DNA from: Apoda limacodes
Taxonomy: Eukaryota; Arthropoda; Insecta; Lepidoptera; Limacodidae
Assembly: GCA_946406115.1 (NCBI GenBank)
Contig: OX291543.1
Location: 746,501 to 810,500, forward strand
DNA: 64,000 nucleotides
Reading direction: 5' to 3'
Positions 20,793 through 31,784 of this stretch are shown here, one piece after another. Position numbers and translations under genes: made by a program. How positions within the stretch are numbered: position 1 is the stretch's first letter; the number at the start of each line of letters is the position of its first letter. The notes under the pieces are model-generated. The model worked only from the letters and a program-made list of their open reading frames with translations. It had not been told where the DNA came from and made no database searches.

Positions 20793-22727
20793 GTTCTGAT
20801 CAGCACCCCGAGAGTTTTGCATTCCGATACGATTCTTTACTTCTAAAAAACCAAAATACAGTATATATTTGCACGAAAACGTTGCGCTATTCGCGAAAAC
20901 TGCTCTGTGATAAGAATTGAAGTATCGCATTAGACATATTTTGATTAGCACCCCGAGAATTCTGCATCTTATTGCGGTTCTTTACACCAGAGAAACCAAA
21001 ATATCAGATATATTTGCAAAAACAACGTTGCACTATTCGCGAAAACTGCATGTAGTGATAAAAGTGGGAGTATCGCATCTAGAGGCAGTTCTGTCGGAGT
21101 TCTGATCAGCACCCCGAGAGTTCTGCAAGCGAATGGCACTCGTGAATTCGAAAACAAAAAAAGTCAGTAAATTTTTTCGGTTAAATTTGCAGAATGCAAA
21201 AAAAACTGCTTCCAAGGTGATAAATCTTAGTTTTGACTGAGAGGAAGAAAGTTTTTTTCAGAGTTCTGATCAGCACCCCGACAGTTCTGCATCTTATTGC
21301 GGTTCTTTACACCAGAGAACCCAAAATACCAGATATATTTGCAAAAACAACGTTGCACTGTTCGCGAAAACTGCATGTAGTGATAAAAGTGGGAGTATCG
21401 TATCTAGAGGCAGTTCTGTCAGAGTTCTGATCAGCACCTCAAGAGTTCTGCACGCGAATGGCACTCTTGAATTCGAAAACAACAAAAATCAGAAAAATTG
21501 TTTGGTAATATTTGCATTATGCAAAAAACTGCATCGAAGGAGGTAAATCTTAGTTTTGACTGAGAGGAAAAAAGTTTTTTTCAGAGTTCTGATCAGCACC
21601 CCGAGAATTCTGCATCTTATTGCGGTTCTTTACACCAGAGAAACCAAAATACCAGATATATTTGCAAAAACAACGTTGCACTACTCGCGAAAACTGCACC
21701 TAGTGATAGAAGTTGGAGTATAGCATCTAGAGGCAGTTCTGTCAGAGTTCTGATCAGCACCCCAAGAGTTCTGCACGCGAATGGCACTCTTGAATTCGAA
21801 AACAACAAAAGTCAGTAAAATTGTTCGGTTCAATTTGCATTATGCAAAAAAACTGCATCGAAGGAGGTGAATCTTAGTTTTGACTGAGAGGAAGAAAGTT
21901 TTTTTCAGAGTTCTGATCAGCACGCCGAGAGTTCTGCATCTTATTGCGGTTCTTTACACCAGAGAAACCAAAATACCAGATATATTTGCAAAAACAACGT
22001 TGCACTATTCGCGAAAACTGCATGTAGTGATAAAAGTGGGAGTATCGCATCTAAAGGCAGTTCTGTCAGAGTTCTGATCAGCACCCCGAGAATTCTGCAT
22101 CTTATTGCGGTTCTTTACACCAGAGAAACCAAATTACCAGATATATTTCCAAAAAAATGTTGCACTATTCGCGAAAACTGCATGTAGTGATAAAAGTTAG
22201 AGCATCGCATCTAGAGGCAGTTCTGTCAGAGTTCTGATCAGCACCCCGAGAGTTCTGCCCGCGAATGGCACTCTTAAAATCGAAAACAACAAAAGTCAAA
22301 AAAAATTGTTCGGTTAAATTTGCATTGCATGCAAAAAACTGCATCGAAGGAGGTAAATCTTAGTTTTGACTGAGAGGAAGAGAGGTTTTTTCAGAGTTCT
22401 GATCAGCACCCCGAGAGTTCTGCATCTTATTGCGATTCTTTACTCCAGAGAAACCAAATTACCAGATACATTTCCAAAACAACGTTGCACTATTCGCGAA
22501 AACTGCATGTAGTGATAAAAGTGGGAGTATCGCATCTAGAGGCAGTTCTGTCAGAGTTCTGATCAGCACCCCGAGTGTTCTGCAAGCGAATGGCACTCGT
22601 GAATTCGAAAACAAAAAAGTCAGTAAATTTTTTCGGTTAAATTTGCAGAATGCAAAAAAAAACTGCTTCCAAGGTGATAAATCTTAGTTTCGACTGAGAG
22701 GAAGAAAGTTTTTTTCAGAGTTCTGAT
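20793..22727 (+). repeat. 162-bp repeat array, left foldback arm (12 units)
   Basis: Units begin GTTCTGATCAGCACCCCGAG at 20793, 20937, 21099, 21263, 21424, 21586, 21747, 21910, 22071, 22231, 22396 and 22556; a thirteenth is cut after 8 bp at 22720. Two variants exist: A (continues with CATCTTATTGCGGTTCTTTA) and B (continues GCGAATGGCACTC). The order is A A B A B A B A A B A B, so the working unit is mainly a 325-bp AB dimer. The outermost unit is the most diverged. Small open frames here are repeat products and not genes. Confidence 0.9.
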
Positions 22728-22736
22728 ATGCGAATA

Positions 22737-23885
22737 GTGCAACGTTGTTCTTGCAAATATATCTGGTATTTTGGTTTCTCTGTTGTCAAAACTAAGATTT
22801 ATCACCTTGGAAGCAGTTTTTTTTGCATTCTGCAAATTTAACCGAACAATTTTACTTACTTTTGTTGTTTTCGAATGCAAGAGTGCTATTCGCGTACAGA
22901 ACTCTCGGGGTGCTGATCAGAACTCTGGCAGAACTCCCTCTAGATGCGATACTCCAACTTTTATCACTAGGAGGTGCAGTTTTCGCGAATAGTGCAATGT
23001 TTTTTTGGAAATATATCTGGTATTTTGGTTTCTCTGGTGTAAAGAATCGCAATAAGATGCAGAACTCTCGGGGTGCTGATCAGAACTCTGAAAAAAACTT
23101 TCTTCCTCTCAGTCAAAACTAAGATTTACCTCCTTCGATGCAGTTTTTTGCATAATGCAAATATAACCAAACAAATTTTCTGATTTTTGTTGTTTTCGAA
23201 TGCAAGAGTGCCATTCGCGTGCAGAACTCTCGGGGTGCTGATCAGAACTCTGAAAAAAACTTACTTCTTCTCAGTCAAAACTAAGATTCATCTCCTTCGA
23301 TGCAGTTTTTTTGCATAATGCAAATTTAACCGAACAATTTTTCTGATTTTGTTGTTTTCGATTTCAGGTGTTCCATTCGCGTGCAGAACTCTCGGGGTGC
23401 TGATCAGAACTCTGACAGAACTGCCTCTAGATGCGATACTCCAACTTTTATCACTACATGCATTTTTTGCGAATAATGCAACGTTTCTTTGTAAATATAC
23501 CTGGTATTTTGGTTTCTCTGAAGCTAAGAATCACAATAGGATGCAGAAATTTCGGGGTGCTATTTAAAACCCTGGCAGAGTTGCCCCTGAAGCGCTAATT
23601 CTACCCATTTAGCTAGATGCAGTTTTCGCAAAAAAATTTAACGTTTTTGCAAATATTTTTTGTATCTTTGTTTTTCTGAATCAAAGGTACGTAATAAAAT
23701 GTAAATCTCTCGGGGTGCTAATCAAAACTATGTCAGAAGTGTCTCTAATGCGATACTTCAATTGTTATCACAGTGCAGTTTTCGCGAATACCGCAACGTT
23801 TTGTACAAATATATACTGTATTTTGGTTTTTTTAGAAGTAAAAAATCGCATTGGAATGCAAAACTCTCGGGGTGCAGATCAGAAC
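22737..23885 (-). repeat. 162-bp repeat array, right foldback arm (about 7 units, inverted)
   Basis: The same monomers appear inverted. Their GTGCTGATCAGAAC or related ends lie near 22911, 23073, 23234, 23398, 23553, 23714 and 23870, at 155-164 bp spacing. The outer three are clearly more diverged than the inner ones, mirroring the left arm. At the centre a truncated A unit (from 22729) is joined to a B unit with part of A deleted. Confidence 0.85.
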
Positions 23886-24576
23886 TTTCGTTTTGTTATG
23901 ATTATTTCAAGATACCTATAATGTAAGAAATTTATGTAACCGTGAAATTGGCAAATGGAGATTCTTAATAATTTTTTATTTCTCTCACTATTCGCTCACG
24001 TAACATACCTTTATTTCTTATTGATCAACATTTGTACCGAGTGTCTTTTCGTATTGGTGTCGATTTTAACCAATAGGACCGCTTATATTAGCTCGTGTGT
24101 GTAGTTGGGTCGTTTAAAAATGTTATTTCCCGAAAAAAAATCATATCTTTTGAATTTTTGCAGAACTATTCGTGAAATGCTTCAGGAACTCTAGAACTAT
24201 TGTAGGACGACCTAAAAAAAAATACAGAACTATTATTTGAAGAAAAAGGGGTGCGGCATGAAGTTAGCACCCCATTTTATTTTTTTTAAATTCTGTCCCC
24301 CTAAGGGCAGAACTATCATTGCACCCCGTCGGGAACTCTAGAACTATTGTAAAAGGACCCAGAACTCACCCTAAGTTCGGGGGTGCTGCGAATTGGGGTG
24401 CTAACTTCACAGATTTGTCGAACGAGCGATTGGTCCGCCGATACCATCGCTATGACCATCATTTTTCTTTCCGTCATTACGTAGTTAGACCCTTAAACAA
24501 CCGCCATACTGGTACAAATGACCCAATATTTTGTGTCACTGTCTCCCGGTCTAACACCACTAAATTGATAACAAAA

Positions 24577-24614
24577 CTCGACACGTGTTTCGCCTCAACA
24601 CGAGGCATCTTCAG
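24577..24614 (-). ncRNA. Hammerhead-ribozyme-like motif, copy 2
   Basis: The 38 nt are identical to 14099-14136: CTGAAGA and GAAAC boxes around a short GCC/GGC stem on the minus strand. Identity here against clear divergence of the flanking Penelope-like sequence suggests conservation or recent common origin. Confidence 0.5.
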
Positions 24615-24662
24615 GAGCCGCAAGTTGTTCGTGCGCTATACCTTCACACAAACTCTGTCTCA

Positions 24663-25289
24663 GTTTGTCGCAAATAAATACAGGTTGATGCATAAGTTGA
24701 CCGCGCGGACGTGACAATAATTACAATTTATTTTCAACCAATGTCAAATAAGAAGGTTATGTGTTTTTTGAACGCGCGGGTGTATCATTAATTATTTAAC
24801 TTTTTACTGTTTGCTGTTTTAAAAAGAAAGGTTCAGTTCAGTGTTTTCTTGCAGATAACATCTGCAGATCCTACATTATAACCCGGGCGGGCGTAAAAGG
24901 GAGGCTTCTGTGTTTTCTCCGTATTTATTTTTGTGTTTTCAATTTTCTTTCTATCATTTACTATCACTGTTGTAATCTGTGAAATTACCGTGTACTTACA
25001 ACATAAGTTCCTAATATTTTTACTACGCATATACTATTTCCGATAAAATTTGATATTTGTATAATTAATTTTAGTATCAGATAAATGAATAAAAAAAAAA
25101 TATGTTGGTACTTCAGATAACAAGTCTGCAGATATGAGATATTTGTGTAGACTGCATGTGCAGATAAATGAGATCAATGGCTGATTGTCCAAGCGGCTAA
25201 ATTACGATATATAATATTTTAGTACTTAATATCTGTTACTATAAACATATCACTTGCTACGGATAGACAGACATGACAAATTCATACGG
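24663..25289. other. No feature recognised
   Basis: AT-rich DNA. A GATTGTCCAAGCGGCTAA stretch at about 25183 faintly resembles the 5' part of a tRNA-Leu or tRNA-Ser A box, but no B box or cloverleaf follows. Confidence 0.5.
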
Positions 25290-26038
25290 AATGAGACAAT
25301 CCTCGCTGGTATGGAATGTTATATTCCTAACCCGCGAGTAGCTGCCGGCGTCAGAAAACGACTGTGGTTCAATAGGTCTTGCAGCTTAAAATTCTTAAGC
25401 AAACTGTATATAATCGTAATACTAAGGATCCGAATATTTCTGAGGTAAAACGCAAATTAAATGCTGCCTCGAGGTTCAGCAAGAAAGCAACTGGCAGAGC
25501 AAAATTCCAATTCGTCGGCAAAATAGGAGGGCGACTTGCGAGATATCCCTCTGTGAATCGTGCTTTCTGGTCGCTTGCTAAAGCTGGTGACTTGGCCCAT
25601 AGTGCTAAAAATAAAGCCGGCTGGGCAGTATCTTTGCCTCAAACTCGAATATGAACGATGAAGGCGCTGTACCACCTACTATACCGTGGTGTGGTAAGAC
25701 CATGCCCAAAATCTCCATAACACAGCGAGAGGTCCGGCGGGCGTTGCTTTCTCTAGACGTTCATAAGTCAAGTGGGCCAGGCGGTATACCAGCAGTGGTG
25801 CTAAAGCAGTGTGCTCCTAAGTTATGTACTGTACTCACGCGCCTCTTCGCGCTTTCCTACCACACTAGGCAATTTCCGTCTTCATGGAAGATCGATCAGA
25901 TCTATCGAATTACAGGCCTATCGCTATGACCTCTCTCCTCTCCAAGGTGATGGAGCGTGTGATCAACACACAGCTTCTAAGATACCTAGAAGAACATGAG
26001 CTGGTCAGTGACCGTAAATAGGGCTTTCGCCACATAGT
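25290..26038 (+). pseudogene. LINE family A, copy 3: linker and N-terminal reverse transcriptase
   Basis: The sequence begins ACAATCCTCGCTGGTATGGA, the same point at which copy 7 joins foreign DNA. Three frames read RFSKKATGRAKFQFVGKIGG and SVNRAFWSLAKAGDLAHSAK, then MNDEGAVPPTIPWCGKTMP and REVRRALLSLDVHKSSGP, then LFALSYHTRQFPSSW. The palm region beyond the YGFR-like motif is missing, so the copy is truncated at both ends. Frame changes occur near 25375, 25640 and 25880. Confidence 0.8.
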
Positions 26039-26251
26039 GGCAGGTGTACAACGGCAATTTCGCTCGAAGGGCCCAGGGGAGAGAGGAGGGGTTATGATGT
26101 CATCAATTTTTTGTATAGGATTTACATTTTTTTTTCAGAAATTGTGGGGGTTATCAAATGGGAGGGCTTGATGAGCCGGTTCTAAGTTTGGGCCCCTCCA
26201 GGTAGAAGACAGCTCAGTATTTTTCTCTAATATATACCTAATATAGACCCG

Positions 26252-26368
26252 GAATCTCACAACTAAGCCCAACTATCAACATCATTACCTTGTTTGCTAC
26301 CTTAGTGGTATAAAAAAATAAAATAAAAAAAGAATCTCACAACTAAGCCCAACTATCAACAACATTAC
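26252..26368. repeat. 37-bp direct repeat around a 43-bp A-rich insert
   Basis: GAATCTCACAACTAAGCCCA... runs 26252-26288 and again 26332-26368 with one mismatch. Between them lie 43 bp that end in an A-rich tail (TATAAAAAAATAAAATAAAA). This looks like a tiny 5'-truncated retroinsertion with an unusually long target duplication. Confidence 0.5.
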
Positions 26369-26819
26369 ATCAAAAAACAAAGGTTCTCCAGATTTTTAAA
26401 ACTGCAGTCAAATGTCAGCTTAAAAGACTAAAAACTGTGTCGACCATCATTCATTCATTCTAGTTTTTTTATGAATAAATTTTTTCAACCGCAAACTGTT
26501 TATATTTTTATTGTTAATTTACAATTATACCAAAAGAAGTTAAATTTTGATTAAGAGTTTATTTTTTTTATTTATTTGGTGGTAATGTCTTTTTATTAAA
26601 CTGCTTAAATCTTACTCACATACAGTGTGTGTGTTTTTTTACCAAAGCCCACTTTAAAATAATAGGGTAATTATACCTACTCTTTTGTTATTCTTGATTG
26701 ATTGTAGTTTTAATAATAATAAGGTAGATTTTTTTTCGAATTTATGTTTCAGTTAATACTTGAGCTTGATTAAAATTTAATTTCTTATGACACTTGCATT
26801 TCTGTCCTTATCTGTAGTT
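26369..26819. other. No feature recognised
   Basis: AT-rich DNA without coding signal. Confidence 0.5.
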
Positions 26820-26925
26820 TCTTTACAGAAGTGATAGATCTCATCCGGATGACAGCTGTCAAACTAGAAAGTGTATGTCTCGTAAAACACTGATCGTAGA
26901 CAAGTAGTTTCTTGACAGTAATATA
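26820..26925 (+). repeat. Solitary copy of the 104-bp repeat found at 33.7-34.2 kb
   Basis: AGTGATAGATCTCATC, GATGACAGCTGTCAAACTA, GATCGTAGACAAGTAGTTTC appear in the order seen in the five-unit array at 33741-34200, with several differences and a short deletion. It lies outside any visible terminal-inverted-repeat element. Confidence 0.6.
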
Positions 26926-27959
26926 TTCATTTTTAAGCTACAACTTACACTGCGATTGTTTCAAGACACATCACTGTATCAAATTTCTGTTCAATCCTAA
27001 GTTTAACTATAAAAATATCTTTCCAGTGCATAAAAAATAATATGATACCCTTACAAATTATCGAGATCTAGTATACTAAGTAAACTTAATTTGAAGCCTT
27101 TTTTGCGATTTTTTTTTCTTAAATTCTAATTTCCTTTTTCAAAATTCTGTTCGATTGTCAGTTTAGATTATGTTTTTCCCTAGCTTATGTATGTTTTTCA
27201 GCTCTGTAATTAGTGCCACTTCTTCAATCTGGAATAAGTAAAATAGACCTTTTTTGAGAATTGCGCGTAGATCGTCGTCTTAATCACGAAATATCACAAG
27301 GGAGGAGGGGGTGTAGTAAGATATCACGTGTATTTATTTTGTCGTCAAACGTGCGATTTTTAACCGAAAAGCGTCGTGTATTGTGACTTTAAGGCTGCGC
27401 CCTACTTGAATGTGCAGCTTTCTGCTCGTTTTTAAAATCAATTCCACTGCCATAGCAAGTTTCAGGCTGGAAAAAAATAATATAGCTTTCTACATTCTTT
27501 AACTAGCAAATTACTGTATTTGTTTTAAGATATTGGTTAAAACATCGCTTTATAGAAATAACGGCCGAACCTCTCGTTTTTCTATATCTTAACAACTAGT
27601 AAGGAGAACATAATTTATTTCATGAAATGTTAAGTAATGAAACTAGAAAATTACTGTAATAGAATTTTTATATCTTATGTGATTAATTATTTTCCACTTT
27701 TTATGCTGAGCTGTTCCCCTATCTATAATATTTAGTGGGAATTTTAGCCACTAAAAATGAGCTCTATTGGAGATTAACATTGTCGATTTCAGCTAAACGC
27801 CCATAAAGCAAATGTATGTACGCGTTGGAGGCCCTCTTAACTCGCTGTTGCAACTAACGAGTTTTTATTAAGGAATACTCAACAAAATATGTGACTTTGA
27901 ATTAGGATTATGACTATATTAATTTTGAATGTGTAATTCTTAATGTAAACATCAACAAA
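26926..27959. other. No feature recognised
   Basis: About 1 kb of AT-rich DNA with no convincing reading frame or repeat. Confidence 0.5.
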
Positions 27960-29520
27960 AACTGTAAATTTAGTATTATATGCCTATGTAGAATTAATGA
28001 TACTGATACAAAAATTTAACAATATTTTGAAACATTAGATACTATATGTGATAACATTACAGGTAGCATAATAATAACAGGCGACATAAATATATGTGTT
28101 TATGATAAAAAGTAAAATAATGTAAAACTTTAGCTCAATTCATGAAACTTCACAATCTAAGAAACCTTATAAAAGAGCCTACCCTCATAGGTAAATCTAA
28201 AAAACAAATATTCCAAAAACTGACATATTATCTACAGTTGTCATTGCAAATGGCTTATCAGATCATAAGGCCTAAAGTCTGTCACTCTCAACAAAAAATA
28301 AAATATCAAAAACATATTAAAGAAAAACAGGACTGTTTTCTGAAAAAAATTTAGCTACATTCTCAGAGATGTTAAAAAATGCTTGTTGGTCAGAAGTGTA
28401 CAATGACAAAAACATAAATGAATTCTTTAATAACTTCATGAAGTCCTTTATGCTTGCTTTTAATGCAGCTTTTCCAGAAAAGTGGACTCATAATAAAACG
28501 AAAAAACGAGAGAAGTGGGCTACTAAAGAAACTATAAAAAAAAAGAAAATATTTAAGCCTTAGATATGATATCAGAATTTGACAAAAAAAATAATACTAC
28601 AGAAAAAATGAGTAAATTAAAAATAAGACAGCACAAAAACCTAAGTCAATGGAGTCACAAAGAGCCATATACCATTCAATTTTGCATCAAAGAAAACATT
28701 ATAGCATAGAACCAACTATTAATAGTTTTACTGTCACTAATGGTTTTCGAAATGGAAAATCTGTTACAACAGCAGCATCAGTTTTAATGGAGAGTTTCTT
28801 AAAAAGCCTAGATAAATCTGAAAATAGGAGAATTAGGAGTATTTATTGATTTATCTAAAGTATTTGATATGGTTGATCATTCACTCTTAATACATAAGTT
28901 GAACAATTTAGAAATAAAAGGAAATGCAAATAAATTTATTAAATCATACTTAAAAAATAGAAAATTTTGTGTAAATTTAAAATATACAGATGAAAAAAAG
29001 GCCAAACAAGTAGATGTAAATTCTGATTGGTATGATATAAAATGTGCAGTACCACAAGGTACTGTTTTAGGTCCTTTGTTTTTTAAATTATTTATTAATG
29101 ATCTACCAGCACAGGTCTAACATTCTAGCCAAGCCTAATTAAAGATAAAGACATACAGAATTTAAATTCAAAAGCTGAAAAGGCAGTAGATGAGCTGTGT
29201 ACATCGTGTAATGAATTATTTAGACTTAGACTTATTAACAGAATATGACATTTATGTATTAAAAAAAGCATCTTTTGTGAAAAATAATATTAATCAATTC
29301 AATTTCTTAAGCCATCATGATAAAACAAAATATAAATTGAAAGTCATTCCGCACAAGCATACACACTACAGAAGAAGTGTATATTACAACGATATATATA
29401 ATAATTTGCCAAACAGTATTATTATGGAACAAAATCCTTGAAAATGAAATACAATGTTAAAGAAATGGCTAAAATCACAACGTTTCTATAATTTACAAAG
29501 CTTCAAACCAATTGAATAAC
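27960..29520 (+). pseudogene. LINE family B: degraded endonuclease and reverse transcriptase
   Basis: In shifting plus-strand frames the sequence shows the end of an endonuclease domain (TGDINICVYD-like and NGLSDH at about 28060-28265), a linker (MLKNACWSEVYNDKNINEFF), reverse transcriptase fingers (TVTNGFRNGKSVTTA), motif A (FIDLSKVFDMVDHSLLIHKL), AVPQGTVLGPLFFKLFINDL, and a C-terminal tail (KHTHYRRSVYY, NNLPNSI). The YADD palm segment between about 29120 and 29190 is deleted. The element is dead. The endonuclease plus reverse transcriptase arrangement places it in the jockey/CR1-like LINEs. It differs clearly from family A. Confidence 0.75.
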
Positions 29521-29920
29521 GAATTATCTAATTAAGTAATGTAATATGATATAATGTTGTTTAAAATAATGTATAATAATTAAATATAATAATTGTGTAA
29601 TGTAAAAAAATTAATGTTAATGTTAACGATATGGACAAGAAAAATTGTAACACATTTTTCAATAAAGAACAATACAATATGAAGTCCCCGCGCGTCCCGA
29701 CGACCGCCGGGCTCGGCTTGTCCCAGTCGCCAGTTATTTTGACACCAAATATATGTTAAAAACATTACCTTGTATGTTTTTCATTAAAACAAAATGTGTC
29801 TAAGCTAGGTAATCTGTATATAGACCTATTTGCAGAGTATAAGAAAGGAAAAACCTAATTCAAGCAATAATAGTCTAGAGATGCGAAATGTTTGTTGTTC
29901 ATCGCATTATCACGCGACAA
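29521..29920. other. No feature recognised
   Basis: AT-rich DNA apart from a short GC-rich patch at 29685-29730. No domain or repeat was recognised. Confidence 0.5.
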
Positions 29921-30139
29921 TCAATCTTTAGATCGAGAGAGATTCTCTGTGTAGAGCGCTAAAATGATGACGCCGAGTGGCTTGATGAAACCCTCGTTGG
30001 TCTTGCAGTGCCAACAAATAACTTGCAATCTTGCATTGCTTATCCAGTTCTTAGTGTTGAAGAAAGTCTTGCTATTCCGTGGTCCGAGGACAATGTACAA
30101 CTGAAGGCTGGGGTCAACATAGGCTAGGGCGCTCCACAT
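29921..30139 (-). pseudogene. Unidentified minus-strand coding-like stretch
   Basis: A 72-residue open frame includes YIVLGPRNSKTFFNTKNWIS and LQVICWHCKTNEG. The codon composition and the W-x-C placement look like protein, and the layout faintly resembles a FLYWCH-type zinc finger, but the ligand pattern is incomplete. It may be a host exon or a decayed element. I cannot identify it. Confidence 0.25.
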
Positions 30140-31017
30140 TTTGCTAATTTTTCATACAAAGTCTTCTGTTTCACGTGTGAGACTGTGTCAAACTTTCTCT
30201 TTCACACATTGATTTTAGCTCTAAGTCTCTATACTGAAGTTTGTTTCATAGGAGCACAATTGCTTATGCTCCACTTAGTTATACAGTCTACTCAGTGCAA
30301 TTCCATACTAAATCTTGAGTCAACTGTTTGTGTACAAAATGTTTTTAGTGAAATGCTATTTTAACATAAAGAGTAATGGAAGTGTAATAATTGATTACTT
30401 TAAGTAAAATTTAAAAATATTGTTTCTTAAGTAGATAATTATTTATGGGAGTACACTGCACCAGGGTTCCTTACGACAAGCCGCCTCTGGTCCTGACATA
30501 ATTTGGTCATCTGTGGTCGAAAATGGTTGTTGTTTAGGGTACCTGGACCGCATCTTTAAGTGTCACAAATGTCATCTATATCCATATATGGTTTTAGCCA
30601 TATTCGACAAGTCCAGATTTGTCAAGTTCAAAATATTATATAAATATATAAGTATTAAACTATTCTGAACAGAATAGTTGTGTTTTATTTAATATTATCA
30701 AGCCAAATTTTGTTAGATGGTAACTTACCACCGGGCGTTATAGCGCCACTCATGTTCCGTTATTTCCATGCCACCAAGATTTATTTATATTTTTCCTAGA
30801 ATACTATAATCACTTAGAATAACATTTCAAAAAAATCAGGGTTATCAGAGCAAAATATATTTCTGTAACACTGCGTAAATGCAAGCCATAAACATCCTTC
30901 CTTTAAATAGATATAGTTACTATATGCTGGTAGGTAGGTACCAATGACATACGTAACTGCGTGAAATCATAAGCGAAAGTGACTAAGTACTGTAAGTGAG
31001 ATGACTGCTGAACAAAC
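30140..31017. other. No feature recognised (possible intron)
   Basis: AT-rich DNA. If the exon at 31018-31112 is real, this would be the start of its first intron. Confidence 0.4.
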
Positions 31018-31112
31018 CTGTAGTTCTGTTCATAGTCCCAGTAATCCTTGTACCGCGGGTGCCAGCGCGGGCCCCCGCGTGAATAAGGCCTTCTCGACCC
31101 TCCTTGACTCAT
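31018..31112 (-). CDS. Possible first coding exon of a host gene
   Basis: On the minus strand an ATG at 31112 starts MSQGGSRRPYSRGGPRWHPR and then YKDYWDYEQNY, an Arg/Gly-rich start, and the exon would end at AG|GTTTGT (donor at 31017). The upstream 150 bp are GC-richer than the surroundings and look like a 5' leader. A short upstream frame (ATGCGAGGC...) overlaps the start. No further exon was found, and the protein is not recognised. The open frame continues into the presumed intron to 30903, where it loses coding character. Confidence 0.35.
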
Positions 31113-31459
31113 TCCTGATGCGCCATGCCTCGCATCCGTATTGATCTGCGCCGCAACTACGGGGTTTAGAGCCCGCCTTCCGAAAATCCTTGCACTCCAC
31201 AAGAACACAAACTCACTACACTGCGACACTTTTGAAACACAAAGCAACACAACTATAAATAATATTTCTAGGGCTTCGCCAGAACCTTAACACGACACAG
31301 TTTGGTAACAAACTACACCGATGTGAAGTTAGCAAAAACTTCATGAACACAATACTGCCAACTCCACAAAACTAAAGTTGCGTTTGGTTGACGATATTAG
31401 GCCTTTAACCTCGCATAGGCATTGAAATCGTTCTCTTCACAGACTATATAGGGAATTTC

Positions 31460-31710
31460 AAATGCGCAATGTACATCTTATTTCTATGGATTTCAAACGA
31501 GAATTGGTACCAATCATTTTACAGAATCGAGCCTCGGCGGGTCGATGCCGTAAAAAGATTGCTAACCTTTTTTGAAAGAATTAAGATATACATTGCGGTT
31601 TTGCGACAATCGATGAATTTCATACGTAATTCCAAATGCGAATTGTTGATCTTATTTCTATGGATTTCAAACGAGAATTGTTAGCAATCATTTTACGGAA
31701 TCGAGCCCCG
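31460..31710. repeat. Imperfect direct duplication, about 172 bp apart
   Basis: CTTATTTCTATGGATTTCAA, ACGAGAATTG and CAATCATTTTAC.GAATCGAG occur at 31479-31535 and again at 31650-31710. The intervening sequence differs. The origin is unknown. Confidence 0.5.
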
Positions 31711-31784
31711 GGTCTGTTCACTAAAACATAAACAAGCAAAAGGCCTTTTTTTCTGACTGACTATGCAGTTGTCTGTTGCAGCCA

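Larger units (their letters stand above)
19688..24553. mobile_element. Large foldback (FB/Galileo-like) element
   Basis: The left end starts TAGACCGGGAGACACTGACA and the right end is its near-exact inverse. ACA flanks both ends (19685-19687 and 24554-24556) and occurs once at the matching place in the unsplit remnant at 14.07 kb, so a 3-bp target duplication is visible. The arms stay inversely matched inward through a unique zone (about 20200-20790 against 23890-24410) into arrays of a 162-bp repeat, which meet head to head at about 22728-22790. The arms are unequal, about 3.0 and 1.8 kb, because repeat numbers differ. No transposase frame is present, so it is non-autonomous. Long inverted repeats made of subrepeats are the hallmark of foldback elements; the superfamily is not determined. 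Confidence 0.8.
19548..24662. mobile_element. Second Penelope-like remnant with 11-bp target duplication, split by a foldback element
   Basis: ACTCTGTCTCA occurs at 19548-19558 and again at 24652-24662. Just inside, the left part (19559-19687) matches 13945-14073 of the first remnant and the right part (24554-24651) matches its continuation from about 14068, including the hammerhead-like motif. Removing 19688-24553 and one ACA restores the order seen in the first remnant. This copy therefore inserted with an 11-bp duplication and was later split. Variable duplications of about this length are usual for Penelope-like elements. Confidence 0.75.

Noticed and set aside
20793..23885. CRISPR-like repeat array
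   Set aside because: Units are 162-bp monomers without unique spacers, in eukaryotic DNA inside a foldback element.
20757..23921. Many 60-100 codon frames in the foldback arms
   Set aside because: They recur with the 162-bp unit on both strands, have no domain and start at repeat-derived ATGs.
25180..25200. tRNA-like A box
   Set aside because: There is no B box, no cloverleaf and no CCA-side stem nearby.
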